DNA of 64,000 bases from Halisarca cf. caerulea (GCA_963170055.1 CAUJGJ010000444.1:2090001-2154000), one strand, 5' to 3'; shown: positions 38,505 through 51,706, counted from the first letter of the stretch. Program-made: numbers and translations. The notes: generated by a model from the letters alone, not told the origin.

Positions 38505-39260
38505 GCTCTACAGTAACAATGAACAGATATGCATTGGTTATAAAATTGGTTACATCTTTTCAATTCTTCGACCAAATGGACAACAAAGCTGACTGCAGTT
38601 TAAATATTTTAGCAAAATTGTGTGCTAAAATGGCGGCATGAAAATTTAGTAAACAGGCAATAGCATTGCAAGTAGTAACATTTTTAAAAATAATGCTAAG
38701 TCAAAAATTTTGCTGAATATGCAACTTCACTTCTTACTGTAAGTTAGAGGTTGAAATTTGGGGGTACCCAGGCCCTTATCTCCAAAGAGGCCGCCTCTGC
38801 ATAAGCCTTTGAAATATTCTCTGATATATAACTGACCAGGTGATTAGAACAATAAGGGGAGTCACCCTAATGATGGTGAAGTGATGCTTGCTGGTCACCT
38901 TCTATCACAAGGAATACATATATTATGTATACCCTTTACCAACAGATCTCTGGCTACTGGGACCTGCTATACCATTGGATACTACTCAAGCATCACTGAT
39001 AGCGACAGCAGAGGGAATAATGTCTCTCATGTTCTTCATTTTTCAGTACCATACAGTCATTTTCAAACAATAGTTCAAATTCAACAATTAGTTATAAATC
39101 AAATTCTATTTATCTAATCAAATTCAAATTCTACTCAACTCTGTTCTCTGACTGCTGGACATTGACACTTTACAGAATGTCACACAGGAAATGGTGAATG
39201 TCATGTGACATCACATACTACAATCAAAATATCTAAATGTCTGTTGTATTCTCTAAATAT
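37509..39260. other. Spacer upstream of the minus-strand RTX-like copy
   Basis: This should hold the promoter and non-coding first exon of the minus-strand RTX-like copy, but I cannot place them. C-rich (37950-37965) and G-rich (38488-38506) tracts are present. A 62-residue open frame at 38246-38434 begins with an ATG after a CAGGGTTCTCCCC run. It has no domain I recognise and may be transposon debris. Confidence 0.4.
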
Positions 39261-39269
39261 CCGAGATAT

Positions 39270-40780
39270 TTATTAATACCCTCTTCTGAAGGAATTCACA
39301 AGGGGACCCTCTTGGTCCTCTACTGTTCTACCTGCCTCTTCGCAGACTGCTTTCAAAGCTCAAATCTGAAGTCTGCATTGGATACCTGGATGACATCACC
39401 CTGGGAGGCAACCTCTATGACATACAGGATGATTGGGGCACCATGACAGAAGAGGCAACGTCTCTAGGCCTGAAGCTCAACCATCATAAGACTGAGGCAA
39501 TTTGTGATGATTCAAACACCAGGTTATCCCTCAGGTCCTTGTTCCCTGATTGGCCCATGTTCGATTCGTCCTGTGCTATGCTGTTGGGTGCACCCATAGG
39601 TGATCTGGATTCAATTTACACATCATTAAGGGGGGCTCTCCAGAAGTTAGAGTTGATGGGAGGGAGGCTGTCCAACCTCCTCACCCATGATGCAATGCTA
39701 CTGCTGCGTCACTCCCTAGCCATCCCCAAGCACATTGTACACCCTGAAAACTGCACCTTGCTTTCTATCCCCACTGCTGAAGGAGTGTGACTCCCTCCTA
39801 AAGTCCATTGTGAGCGACATTACTAATGTACATTTTGACTTGGATGATCCATCGTGGACTCAGGCAACCCTCCCAGTCAAGTTTGATGGACTTGGTATCC
39901 GGAGTGCTGAGCAGCTTGCACCTTCTGCCTATTTAGCTTCTGTTGCTGCTGCCTCCGATCTTTCCAAGTTAATCATCCCTGTACATGTCATTGACTCAGT
40001 ATCCACCCCTTTTGTACAAGACACTTTGAGATTGTGGTCAAAGAATCACAACTCTTCACTACCAGAAGGGAGGGACAGCAAGGTTCAGAGAAATTGGGAC
40101 CATATTGTTGCCAGTGCAGTAGCCGGCACCCTTTTGGAGCAAGCACCTGATGCTACATCCCGAGCCCGTTTGTTCGTTAGCACCATCAAAGGATCTGAGG
40201 CTTGGCTCAATGCCCTTCCCAAATCCGCACTGGGGCTTCGAATGGACAACAACATCATCAGAATTGTTATGGGCCTCCGCCTTGGGTCACCTCTCTGTAG
40301 AACACACATCTGTAAGCACTGTGAAACCACCGTAGACCAATTTACTACACATGGTCTCAGCTGTCAGTATAGTAAGGGGAGACATTTTGGCCATGCAATC
40401 AACGACACCATTCACAGAACCTTGTCCTCTGCACACATACCATCTTGCTTAGAGCCCACTGCCCTTTTCCATTCTGATGACAAGCATGTGGATGGGGTCA
40501 CTCAGGTCCCTTGAATCTTGAATCTTTTTACTTCTTCATGCACACCAGTTACCATAGAAACCTCGAGAGTTTTGGCCCTCTGACAAGAGCCTTCCTAGGA
40601 GACCTGGGTCACCGCATGTGCCTTTCTACCGGGGACAATAATTCTCTCCAATTTTTAATTCAGGGACTATCTGTTATTATGCAGAGAGGCAATGCAGCTT
40701 CTGTATGGGTTCATTGCCCTCCCTTATTCCACTTGTCAATGATTACTAAGTTTCTGTGCACTTACCTAGCTGCATGAATT
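39270..40780 (+). mobile_element. Degenerate RLE-type LINE, copy B
   Basis: Reading across frames gives GDPLGPLLFYLPLRR, then YLDDITLGGN (the YxDD catalytic motif, about 39380-39410), KLNHHKTE, a thumb region, then a zinc-knuckle region (HICKHCETTVDQFTTHGLSC, about 40305-40365) with GRHFGHAINDTI. The stretch VDGVTQVP at about 40493 occupies the place of the endonuclease PD motif, but proline is replaced and the following segment is missing. The 3' part resumes with FLIQGLSVIMQRGNAASVW near 40660-40710, a conserved C-terminus of this family. The RT 5' half is absent and there are several frameshifts, so it is dead. Confidence 0.7.
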
Positions 40781-43179
40781 AGTTCAATTTTCTGTATAGT
40801 TGTAATTAATTTCATTTATTATTAATTATTACATTAATTATAGTATACAGTATACTGCTACGTTGTTCATTTTAATTTCTGTTCAAATTTTCATTAATTA
40901 TAATAGCAAAAATAATAATAGCTAGGTTTAAATTTAGGTAATTTATTACTTTTATTTTTATTATTGTATTGTTATAATAATAATAATAATGATATAAATA
41001 ATAATAGTAATAATATCATGCAGAGGCTTGCGGTTGCTGTTCAAGTGGGGAACGCAATTTCGGTGCTGGGCACCCTTGGCTCTTGCGATGCTGAGGTCTA
41101 ACTAGCTAGTTTTAATGATTATTAGTTATTATTATTACTATTTTACTTGACGCTTGTATGTAATGTTTAAGTAGTATGTTTACCGCATTTTCTGTATGTC
41201 ATTGTAGTCATCTTTGATCAATTGCTTTTTTTATTGGCCTCACACAACATACACTTTTAATTTCCATGTATATTTTAATCATTGTACATAATAATAATAA
41301 TTTTTTTTTTATACTACTACTACGTACTACTACTACTACTACTACTACTAATAGACACGCCTTGGGTCTCTTATCGACCATAAAATATTAGGTGTTAAAA
41401 CATAGATTATATTTGAATATCTAAAGTTAAAGTATAGATAATATCTAAGGTTAAAATCTAGATACTAGTATCTATGGTTAAAAGTACAAACTGAAGTTGC
41501 TAGACCCTATTTTTTCCGGCAGGCGGGAGCACTACGGGGCTAGAGGCTAGACTGCATAGGCTGAAACCAAGCTGTACGTACGTACATTATATAGTAAATC
41601 CTGTGACCGAGGCTTCTTGTATCACATCATTATATAATTATCATGACCTGAGTTGTAACCTTATGTATACTTATATTAGTGAAATAATGATGTGGCTGCT
41701 TCCGAATCTACGATTTAATCCGTTAATCGAGTGACACAACCTTAGAACGTCGATCTTTAAGAGGTACGTACGGTATATATACTACAACTGCTGGTCCAGG
41801 ATCGATACCGAACAACCTCAAATCAAACAAAACTCACCTGGCTATACCCTTCCAGCAGACAATACGGCTAGTTTACGATTGCCCAGCGGTAATTAGGATT
41901 TTGTGAGAAAGCTTGACCAGGTGCACTGAGTTACGATAATAATATTATTATAGTCTGACACGTGATATTCGCAAATACCATACAGTGTATAATATTATAC
42001 TGTAGTCTGGCTTGCTACGATCGTCCCACGTACGTGGGACGTGGGCAGTGTTGCATGCCAGGTCAAATTGTCAAAAAAATCTGAATACCATGGGCAAGCC
42101 AATGCATGCAGGATAGAAGCCACTCGAGCTCATCATAAATCATATCACAGCAAATAGTAGAACAGCATTTTAGCACATTATAAATTTATACGTTGTCACA
42201 GGGTCACGTGTCCCCCCCTAATATTTGTCCCCCTGGACACACGTGTTTCTATATAGGATAGGATGTTCCCCGGACACAATGTCCTAGGACTGTGCGTCCC
42301 CCTAGGACGCATAACTGAGATTCAATCCCTAACTACAATTGTAATTGCATGCATAGGTATACAGCAGACAAGAAACTGTTACAAATAGATGCCTCAGTAC
42401 CATAGCAACTAAAGTGATACTACTCCTTACACTGGTTGAACCAGTGGGCCAAGTTTGGAGTGACCTTTCCACCAGCAGCATGGAAAAAGGTATCGCAGGG
42501 TCCAGCGCAAAAAGCTTCTAAGTTCATTTTTCACCCATTCCTGTTTTTTTCTTTTCAAATTTTATATTAAATGCACAATGTAATTTGTTAGTAACAACTC
42601 TGTTTTAGCCAATGAAGCTTGTTTTCATACATAACACCCAAACTTAAGGACAAAGTACATGTGTGTCTAACATAAATTAGGAAATAGGAAGGGTTGAAAA
42701 ATGGAGTTAGCAGCTTTTTGCACTGGACCAATTGGTTGTTCTCAACATTAACATTATGTTAATGCAACCATCTCAGCTAGCAATTTTACATAAAGCTATA
42801 GCTTTGATTTAGTAACACTCAATAAACAAACCACGTGCACTAATGGGGGGAACCACATCTTTATTGGGCAATGTGTTGTACATGTTGTAAGTCCAAAATA
42901 GTATGATACTAAACTAGTACTTTGGACTTGGGGTGAGTGTCACTTCACACAAAATGTACTTTTGAGGATGAGGGGTGACCTGGCAAGGCAGAAAACGCAT
43001 GATGTAACCTAACTACAAAGCAAGACAACAAACAAGGTACATGTAGTACATGACATACACCTACAGTAGTGAATGTACATACGTATGTGAAGGAAGAAAA
43101 GAATTATAGCTAAAGCTGCACAAATACTGATAGACATAAGATATCACAATTCAATACAAGACTGCAGCCAAATAACACA
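40781..43179. other. Intergenic, AT-rich, simple repeats only
   Basis: Contains (TAA)n at about 40975-41010, a T-run plus (CTA)n at about 41307-41350, TAAAATCTAGATA-type words at 41380-41480, and a GTACGTACGTAC run at 41576. Around 42205-42300 several TGTCCCCC/GGACAC words alternate in both orientations, probably old transposon ends. No protein frame or RNA gene is supported. Confidence 0.55.
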
Positions 43180-43182
43180 TAG

Positions 43183-43620
43183 TTATGGGGTGGTGCACTG
43201 CCATGTTGGAGAGTTGTGAGCAGCGAAGATATAATTGCTCCCATCAATTGCACCATTGGCAACTTCCATCAGGGTTGACCTGAGCTGTCTAGGGGAGCTA
43301 GGGGGGCGATGGTCTTCAGGGTGGCAAAAGCATAACTGGTGAAATGTCTTAGGCATCCAATCTAGATTGTGAGGATCTTGGGCATGGCCTTGGGTGTCTA
43401 AATCGGAGGCTAATAGTGGTACAATGGTTTGTTCTGCTTCCTGAGGTGAGCACCGGCCCAGCAAACTGGCAGCAGAGTTCCATGGCACAGTTGGCTCCAG
43501 GAGGGTGACTGATTTGCTGTCAAGCAGCACAATGTCTGGTCTGGCTGTTGTTATGACTACCTCAGTAGGAACAGTGGTTGGTGGGGATACTGTGATTGGG
43601 GCTAGTCTATCCAGTCCTTA
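43183..43620 (-). mobile_element. LINE endonuclease fragment, copy D
   Basis: On the minus strand, just upstream of and into the frame starting at 43530, the translation reads TTARPDIVLLDSKSVTLLEP followed by TVPWNS. This is the PD-(x)n-E-type restriction-like endonuclease signature of RLE LINEs, in which the usual ELTVP appears as EPTVP. Only this C-terminal piece is recognisable. Confidence 0.5.
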
Positions 43621-44320
43621 TCAAACGGTCAACCTATATACCAAGGTGATTGCTGTGGCAGGATTGCATGAGAACGGCGCTTAATTCTTTTTCATTTCAC
43701 CACAGTTATCTGTTAGGTCTTCCTTCCTGGAGGACACCAGCACTGGTATAGAACAGGATGCTGATGCCAGCTTTGATCTTAAATTTCGCCAGAGACCCTA
43801 ACCCTAACCCTAGACACCTAGGATAGTAGCCATTGGCTAAAGGCTCTCCCAGACAAAATTAGCTTACCTAACCTAACCATACATCTTGTTACAATACAAT
43901 GTGTTCTATGGGGACACGACAATTTATGGTCTATATATGTACAGTATGTTTTATACTAAATACATGCAATATCACATAATGATAGTGAATAACACACAAA
44001 CTCAGTAAATAAATGTTAACAATATAAATTCTAAGTAAATTAAAGAGCCAATGGTTGAACTGGCCCTCTGCCATGGCCAGTTCGATGCATGTTGTAACTG
44101 TGTCCCATTGGTGAGGCAGAACGATTTTCTCTGATACACATTGTTGCCAAATTGATCAACTCAAAGCTAATTTTGCATCTCAACCAGGTCATATAGTGGC
44201 AGAGTAGGAGGTCCCCCGCTTCTCTAAATAGAGGTTTGCCAAATGCTTGTAGAAGATTGTTGTCTCCTTGCTCATTCCACCGAATGTGGACATCACAATT
44301 GGAGTGAATGATCTATTCTC
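43621..44320. other. Intergenic gap between two LINE fragments
   Basis: No gene is seen. It includes three CCCTAA-like units at 43796-43814, too few to be a telomeric array, and AT-rich sequence around 43900-44040. Confidence 0.5.
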
Positions 44321-45935
44321 AATTTTGCACACCTGGGGTCCACAAGATCTTTTCTTCTCGTTTTCATGACGTCTGTACAGGGACTCAATTCTGGAGGCTT
44401 AGTAGGAGTGTGTATTGGGATAAAATATCCTTACATCTAAAAAGGCACTTTGTCCTCTTCTCCAGAAACCTAAAGCCCGGATGTCAGGGTGACCATCATC
44501 TTTCCTGTTTGCCGCTGTAGGTAGAGGTTTGCAATCTACTACTTGCAGCATTGGTTCTGATTGAACGTCATTGCATACCTCTTCCAGTAGCGAGCAGGTT
44601 AGATCTCTGATGTTGTTGTGTTGCTGAATGGTAAGGCCCCCATACCTGCAAATCATTGAATGATCAATAGAGAATGGGTTACCACAGGCACATATAGTCT
44701 GGGGATGTTTTTCAGTGGCCAGTCATATCGTACAGAGAGGGCATCTCTAAACTTGCCTTTTGTTAGATGGAAGCCATGGTCATTCAGTGGCAATGCGTTG
44801 AGCCAGGATGAAGCACCTGGCTCACGATTCAGATCCATCAGACGTTGATGTTTGGATGGAAGTGGCTCTGCTTTTTAAATTGTAGAGTGTTGTGTTTCTT
44901 GATGAATCACTTGGCTGGTAGGTGTTTCTCACCCAACCTCAGCTGTCTGTTGGATAATTTCATCTTTGAGTAGTTGGCAGACATATTTGCTAGATGAGTA
45001 TTGGCTGTTAGTCAACTGCACTGGATTCTTGATTCCGAGGCCACCCAGGTGAGCTGGTAGGCTCAGCAAATTGTGGAGGACTCCACTTGGTGCTAATTGG
45101 GCAGTCAGGGCAGGGATGAATTTCAGGGTGATAGCATCTTCCAGAGGTTGAAACAGATCTTCATTACCCTTTATAATTCTCATCAAGAACTGATGAATCC
45201 ATGTGTGTAGGCAGATAAAGCGGCTTGCGGATATGATACAGCAATCTCTGAGAGACTGCTCCCCAAGTAGCGACTTTATTGGTCACATAGTTGGTGATGA
45301 AATCTGATAATCGGATTGCAGCTCCTAAATGCCTTTCTCATTGTGTGGTGATGGTGACACCAGTACTTGAGAACAACATTTCGGCTTCTTTTGCATGTGT
45401 AGGTTTCACTACAATCTTTGTTTTGCCTGCATTCAGGTAGTAACCATATTTTGGACCCGCTTCAACTAAGTTGTCCCACCATTGCATGTCTCATGTTTCT
45501 CAGCTTGCCGGCAGCGGTTGCATTGTCTGCATACCATACCTGTTTGCAGTTTGTGTGATCATGGTGTGCAATTGATTCAAACGCGGGACCAGAGCAAGGG
45601 TGTACATTGCCATTCCGAGGGGATCCCCTTGAATGGTTCCTTCTTTGGAGTGGATTTCACAACCTACAGCTACAAAGAGACAAATGGAGGATCGGTAGGT
45701 GTTGTTCAGGATGGTTGATATGGATGGACATACAACTCGGATGTTGTGTAGAGCAACCTGATGGTTGAGTGTGTTGAATGCGTTGCCGGTGTCCACCAGT
45801 AAAGTTCCCTCACTCTTGCATTCGTCAAAAAACTCCTTGATTGCATGAATTGCTGCTTCATAACCAGCTGAGTATCCCATGCATACCTGCAGGGGTCCAC
45901 AAGCTACCTGGATCTGTGTTCTATTGGCCAATTAT
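44320..45935 (-). mobile_element. Degenerate RLE-type LINE, copy C
   Basis: Minus-strand fragments, 5' to 3': LLVDTGNAFNTLN (RT motif A, about 45800), IQGDPLGMAMYTLA (motif B, about 45640), WYADNATAAGKL near 45520, where the second catalytic Asp of YADD reads Asn, then a thumb region with HLGGLGIKNP (about 45030), SSWLNALPL (about 44800) and the endonuclease HPDIRALGFWRRGQSAFLDV (about 44480). The order matches copy A. Frameshifts separate the pieces and no intact ORF remains. Confidence 0.75.
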
Positions 45936-47263
45936 TCATGTAGCTTCACCCTAATTATTTACAGTGATGCCTGCTAGGTGGGGCTTCAGTAGATACATGT
46001 GAGCATGTGGGTGGACTGGATAATGTGGTAAATGCTTTCTGAGAGCATTTCCACCATTTCTGCCATTTCTGCCATTTCTGCCGTTTCTCCTTACCTCCTT
46101 TTGTATACTGGCTGCCTCACAATTTGAGTGTATATGGACCTTAATTCAACCAATAACATATTTTATCTCTATCACCCTCAGTGTATTATTTTGAAAGTTG
46201 ACTTGGTTGTAAAGCATTTTTGAATTGAATTGAATTGAATGGCTATGATAATATTTTTTATCTATGTATATAATAGGCTTCAAAACCACTACAGTCTGGG
46301 AAGTCTGGATATATTAATGCATGCGTGTACATGTGCATGATGTTTCAGTACAATAAGCACCTTGTCCAATAATACATGTCACACATCATGTCACTTTAGT
46401 GATAATTATTATGCAATATAATACTATAATACTATGCACTATTGAAAAATTCTGTAAAATGTTAAATGTGCTAAAATATCTTCTCCTTCTCTCATTTCTG
46501 TTTGATTGAACTGAGAGATACAATGGCAGGCTCCAACTTAATTTAAAGATTGTGGGCCAGGCCTTGTCATTTTATTCATAGACTCACAAATGCCAGCCTC
46601 CATGCAACAATGAGAGGTGTAGAGGCTTTGGATCTGGAAGAGAGTAGGGGCCATCCGGCCATTTATTCTATAACAATACAGAGTTGGACTGCAGTAACTG
46701 TATATTTAGTTACATTCCATTCTGTATTGCTGAGCGAGATTATATGGCATGTATGGAGTTTCCCACTACAGTATTATTGCATTTACAGGTGTAGCAAGAA
46801 TACATATATTTTGGTTTCTTCACAATATACAATTATTGGTTTATGCTAAACATGCATAATAGCTGGTACAATTAATGCTGATTTCTGTTTCCACACGTGC
46901 AGGTCAAGCATGTCATTGCATGTGTGCACGTGAGCATTAGGTTTATGATCAGGGTACATATATCAACCACTCTATACAGAAATAATAGTACTATAGGACT
47001 GGTTTAATTTACATATAGCACCTGTCCATAAAATTATTAGTCTGTATGCAACGAAGACTCCGGGATAGGGTCATGAACTCACACTCAAAGGGGGAATTAC
47101 CTGTATGGAGATGACAAATTTATAGCAATGGAACCCTAAAAACAATAATATAGTGAAACAATTCAAATTAAACTTTTAATCTCATCTAATATATGTATAA
47201 AAATCTAATTGTATGAAAAATCACATGTACTGATTCAGAATTTGAAAAATATTATGCAGAATG
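45936..47263. other. Intergenic spacer with a 9-bp minisatellite
   Basis: A 9-bp repeat (TTTCTGCCA)n lies at 46050-46090 and (TTGAA)n at about 46218-46240. A 99-residue open frame at 46550-46849 shows no domain and I do not regard it as a gene. Nothing else is recognised. Confidence 0.5.
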
Positions 47264-48588
47264 TCATATCCATGCATTCCATTTGCCAGTTGGTGCTGTA
47301 GGTGTAAGGTATTGCACAGTCAGTGGAGAAAAATGCCTGGACTCCATGCAATAGGGAGGTATAGGGATCTTGAAGGGTGAATCAGGGGAGCTAAGATAAT
47401 GCGCTTCCATGACTCCATGCTTCATAAGGCTGCTGTACTCTCTGACTGATGAAGATGTAGTGTGTTCATAGGATTTGCCTGGATGTAGGATGACAGGAGA
47501 TTCAAAATTCCATTCCTGCTCTACCTCTTCGATCACAATGTTCCCATCAAATGTGTGGAACTCCAAGTCCCAGTGTACAGAATGGCAGTGGAGCAAGCAG
47601 CTTTCAGGTGCCTCGGGGGATAATGATATGACGGTACGTTGAAAGTACCTTCCTGAAAATAATATAGCAGACCCATACTCTAAATATCCAAAGCTCAAGT
47701 CAAACACTCCATAAACACACACAGTGAAATACCCATTCACCAACATTGAAGATGGCTGGAGGGTGAATCGCGTCAAGTCACAGTCTATTGGTGTGACAAA
47801 ATAGCGCGAACACCGGTCTGCCTCTTGCTGCAACCACTCAGCAAATGTGAAGGTTTCATTGGAAACCAGCAATGTTTGATCTCGACCTTGGCTCCGCGTG
47901 TAAACTGTGACAACACACCCTGTGTCCTCCTCACTGGCACTGCTCAAGACTACCAGGAGTTCAGAGAAAGGCTCTAGAGCTGACAGCTCCATGTTACAAA
48001 GTGCGTACTTGGCCAGGACCAGCATAGATTCCTTCCGCACCATCACCTGTTTCCTATAGACATTAAGTTTGATTTCAAAATCAACAGTGAACAAGTCTTT
48101 GAGACCAAGCAGAACATATCTGGTGCGACTACAAGCGGGGTAATCCAGATCACCCAGGGAGAGGAGTTGGTCATGAATTCTAAGAGAACATCTGTAGTCA
48201 TTGGGAAGATCTACCTTCAGTTTCTTCACACACGACGCAATGTCCTCCTCGGTGGCTCCTTTCGAAGAAACGAGCTGACTGTAAACGGACGGGCATCTTC
48301 TGGCGAGAATTAACTCGATTTCGTTCCAGGCGCCTTTTACGGCTGCGTAGCAGTGTCTGTACGGCCACCAATCAGACCTAGCCATGCTGAGCCATTGGTG
48401 GTACCGATTTCGTGCGCTCAATCCTTCAAGTAACCAGACGCTCTTGCACCATTTCTTCCAAAACGAATCATATTCCAAGATAAAATCTCGTAGTAATCGA
48501 CAAGTACCAGCCAGGTGGCCAACATCTTCAACGTCAAGAAGTGATATGATGATCTCCAATACTTCAACCGGGAGACTTCCTATATAAG
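47264..48588 (-). CDS. FBXO3: F-box protein of the FBXO3 type (F-box, SUKH-like, ApaG)
   Basis: Substrate receptor of an SCF ubiquitin ligase by family. The frame opens with SLPVEVLEIIISLLD, a good F-box start, and continues with the second F-box helix (GHLAGTCRLLRDF ... FWKKWC). About residues 80-235 (counted from position 48559) fit a SMI1/KNR4 (SUKH)-like region beginning IELILARRCPSVYSQL. About 255-405 fit an ApaG domain (LEFHTFDGNIVIEEVEQEW, then VILHPGKSYEHTTSS and FKIPIPPY). This order is that of FBXO3, and the length of about 440 residues is near the vertebrate one (about 470). The coding 5' end is unresolved: an in-frame stop lies just upstream, next to a possible AG acceptor near 48588. 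A strong-context ATG at 48668 could start exon 1, but I could not find a phase-compatible donor. Stop TGA at 47264. The ApaG glycine motif is weak. No introns are seen within. Confidence 0.75.
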
Positions 48589-48765
48589 ATCATGTTATCC
48601 ACTGCTTTCTTAACGGGTACAAAATTATCGCTATGAGCGTCACAGTGCACTGACATTTTGTCAGCCATTTTAGAACACCCAATTTGTGCTTAGTCTCGCT
48701 TAGCCAACCCAGTTCGGTTTACAGTCAAAGGGGTAAAATGTCATTATTAAAGATCAAAGTACATA

Positions 48766-48894
48766 CAGTCGAACATAGACCTTAGAATGTACACCTATTT
48801 ACTCTATGTAAAGAAACCCTGATATAGTGAACATCCTGATATAGTGAACCTTTTCAGTGGTCCTAAGGGGGTTTGTTATACTGAGGTTTGACTG
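48766..48894. mobile_element. CAGTCGAAC MITE, short relative of the 31257 element
   Basis: TA-CAGTCGAACATAG at the left and CTGAGGTTTGACTG-TA at the right. The interior TGTACACCTATTTACTCTATG ... TTCAGTGGTCC matches 31377-31452. It lies just upstream of the FBXO3-like gene. Confidence 0.7.
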
Positions 48895-51066
48895 TACCAA
48901 ATAAGTAAAGTTCTCGAACACAGGGTGATGAAGTACAATTTCCAGTGGAAAAGATCAAACTTCAAATCCTGGCAAGAAGGTGTGATGTTCTATGATAATA
49001 GGAAGTAGATTAAGCAGACTGAGTTAATGTATAGAATAAACAAACACACGCACATAAAAGTCTTAAACAATAGTAATAGTAAGTGTACTGAATTGAAGAA
49101 TCTCCTCTGAGAATGAGAAGAAGATTGTACCATCTTGTGTTGCTCTGCCATGGAGCTAAAAAGATAGCTTGTGAACAGTTTATTGCAAACTTGCCCACAA
49201 CAGTGAGTATTAAATTATCCTCCCAGTCAAGGGAACAAATCCACGGGACGATGTGCTTTAGGGTGGCTGGGGCAGTTGGATTGTAGTGACCTTGGGTACC
49301 TATTTCAATGGTCCCATATTTGGCATTCCAACCTGGGCGATTCAGGTCAGAGACTATTCCCAGATATTCAGATTTGTTGGCCTTCCTGGTTTGTGCAGCA
49401 GAGATATATACGTAGCTTCAGGGGTGTTGTCACAGGCTGTTAACTCCAGCATGCTGAGAGTTCTAGTTTGGTGCATGGTTAGTGATTACTATGTCGAGTC
49501 TGGATGGTGTAATCAGTACATCAAGCCGGGAATAGTGGACTTTGGAGCATCACTGAGAGGCTCTGAGGTCTGGAAGATCGGTAAAGATAATGGTGGAATG
49601 ACTCGTGCTGTTACTTTGGAAGATAGAGTGTAAAACAGAGTGGTGTCACCATGTGTATTGCCCATCTTTATATCCGCATACATGGGTTCGTGATGAAACT
49701 GCACATGAAGTGGGGGAACTGGATAAATAAGAGAGTTATAGTATAGTGTACATTAGGATTATTGCAGATTTGTTGAAATGATAACTACTGCGAAAGGCAA
49801 GAGAACTGCTGCTGGGATAGAGGGTGAAGATAAGTGAGGGCTGACTCAGACTGTAGTCTATACCCAGTTTAGGTATGCTGGGCCAGAGGAGTTGCTAGTG
49901 CAGCAGGGCAATGGTCATACTGCTTTTCTTACTAAATCTCAATAATACGTACTACTTGCCATGGTCAATTTGAGCTTGTCTGAGTAATATCACAAATTGT
50001 AGGATATTGTAATCATAGGCCCTAAGCTGAGTTGCATACCCATCACTTTTGTATAGCTTCTTCCGGGCCTGATACGTATACACGTAGATGGGAGGATCTG
50101 CAGTATGAACAAGTGCGCAGTGGAATTCGATCTTTGATTTGCATGCAGCTGAGGTTACCATTCGTACATGTATTCGTTATCTCAAGTGTGCAGAATGTTA
50201 TACCTGATTAAACTGCATGCTCACTTCCAACTTCCACCATTGGCCCCAAAATTCCAACTGTAGTGCAAAATATTATATATAGAGAATGCCCTACCTGAGT
50301 GTTGAAATCAACCTTGACATATGTGTACCATGTACCAGGCATTCTCTATAATAATAGGGCTAGTGTGAGTTATGACATTCAGCCATAAATTAACTTGCCC
50401 TAGCTCTATAGTGGATGACTGGTACACATACATATATACGTACCTGTTTCTTATGATTTATGGTGCAATTGCTTATTCATATCAATTATTAATGATGAAT
50501 GAATCCAACAAATCGACTGTAAAGTGTACATCAAGTCTGCACTGAATTATTTGAATGTCCTGCTTGCCTTTGCTCCTCCCACCCTAATGTGACCTAGTTG
50601 CCCTCCCTCGAAATGTCATCCTGAAAAACACATGCACAATCATGTAACTGCAGCAGTGATTCATCAACATGACAATCATGTATTCATGAACCATGCAGCT
50701 AGAATGGTCTAAAATGGCTCTAGATACCATCTTAAATAGGCTAAAAACTCAATTTTTCTATGGGGGAGCATACCCCAGACCGCCCTACTTATACCCCTAT
50801 GATACTGCATACAGATCTGCACCTCCTTAATTCACTGCGCATGCATTGCATGTGTTATAGAGATGTCTACTCTCTTCCACTACTATACTTTATTATCCTC
50901 CCCTGCATGTAATCCTAGATATGTCAAACCCTGCATACATGGTTGTGCATGTGCCTGAAGTTGTCTTTTGTTAATTGTGAAAGTATACTCTGCAATATTA
51001 GTATCAGGTTTACAAAGGGTTTTGTCCTTCAGCTTTGTAATTTTTGCCGTCGTTGCAATTTTGAAG
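48895..51066. other. Intergenic, no gene recognised
   Basis: Open frames such as 49286-49633 (+) have no recognisable domain, splice context or compositional support. A short inverted-repeat unit lies at 50278-50354. Around 50755-50810 is a GGGGGAGCATACCCC-type word also found at about 17485-17510, so a shared old repeat is likely. Confidence 0.45.
50278..50354. repeat. Short element with perfect 13-bp inverted ends
   Basis: TATAGAGAATGCC at the left and GGCATTCTCTATA at the right enclose about 50 bp. A very small MITE or foldback unit fits. No other copy was noticed in the window. Confidence 0.55.
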
Positions 51067-51157
51067 AAAATTTGCTGCATTTTGGCAGTTTCAGCCACAG
51101 TCTTATCCAGAAGGATAAAACCGTGGCTGAAACTGTGCCAAAATGCAGTGAATTTTT
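51067..51157. repeat. Near-perfect long hairpin
   Basis: The left arm AAAATTTGCTGCATTTTGGC continues through AGTTTCAGCCACAG to TTATCC. A loop of about four bases (AGAA) is followed by the complementary arm GGATAA ... TGGCTGAAACT ... CCAAAATGCAG. The stem is about 40 bp with few mismatches. It may be a foldback MITE remnant or a small-RNA precursor. No expression evidence is available here. Confidence 0.65.
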
Positions 51158-51706
51158 ATTTCTATACTATTTAAGAAAGTATGATTTGCAGATTACCTAA
51201 TGTGTCCAAAGATTTGACACTTTTTAAATAAGAGAACATCAATTTGGACAAAGCTCAATGATTTTCAAAATTCAAGAGCCTTAGGATAATTACTCGCATT
51301 TACATTGACCTCTAGCAAATTGTCTACACCAAATTTGCATGATCATTCCATGTGTCCGGTTTGAAGTCACTTTATACTTGAGAATTTGACTTTCTGAGCA
51401 TTCCGTATTAATTTTGTGGGAATTGTGCTTTCATGTGTTCTATAGTGGCGTTTGCATGCATGAAAAACTCTAGAGCAGATAGATTGGGTAGAACTCTACA
51501 CTAGTATTAGAAGCAATTTTGAAGGTGTATGGAGAACACTGATCCATTACTGAGACTAGAGAAGAGTTTACTAGTCAAGAAAGTTAACTTGCAGAAGATA
51601 TTCAAGGGAATATATCAACTATAGGTATAACAATACTGAAAATTGGATACCCTCATCCTTGGAGAAAATTGATCTCACAGGGATCTGCTTGCTAGGTTAG
51701 TAAATA

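Noticed and set aside
43796..43814. CCCTAACCCTAACCCTAG, possible telomeric sequence
   Set aside because: Only about three units inside LINE debris, so it is not a telomere and too short to claim an interstitial array.
48595..48670. A first exon for the FBXO3-like gene starting at the ATG at 48668
   Set aside because: The candidate donors tried give the wrong phase or a stop when joined to the F-box exon, so no junction is proposed.
49286..49633. 115-residue plus-strand frame
   Set aside because: No recognisable domain, and composition like the surrounding non-coding DNA. Not enough to call a gene.
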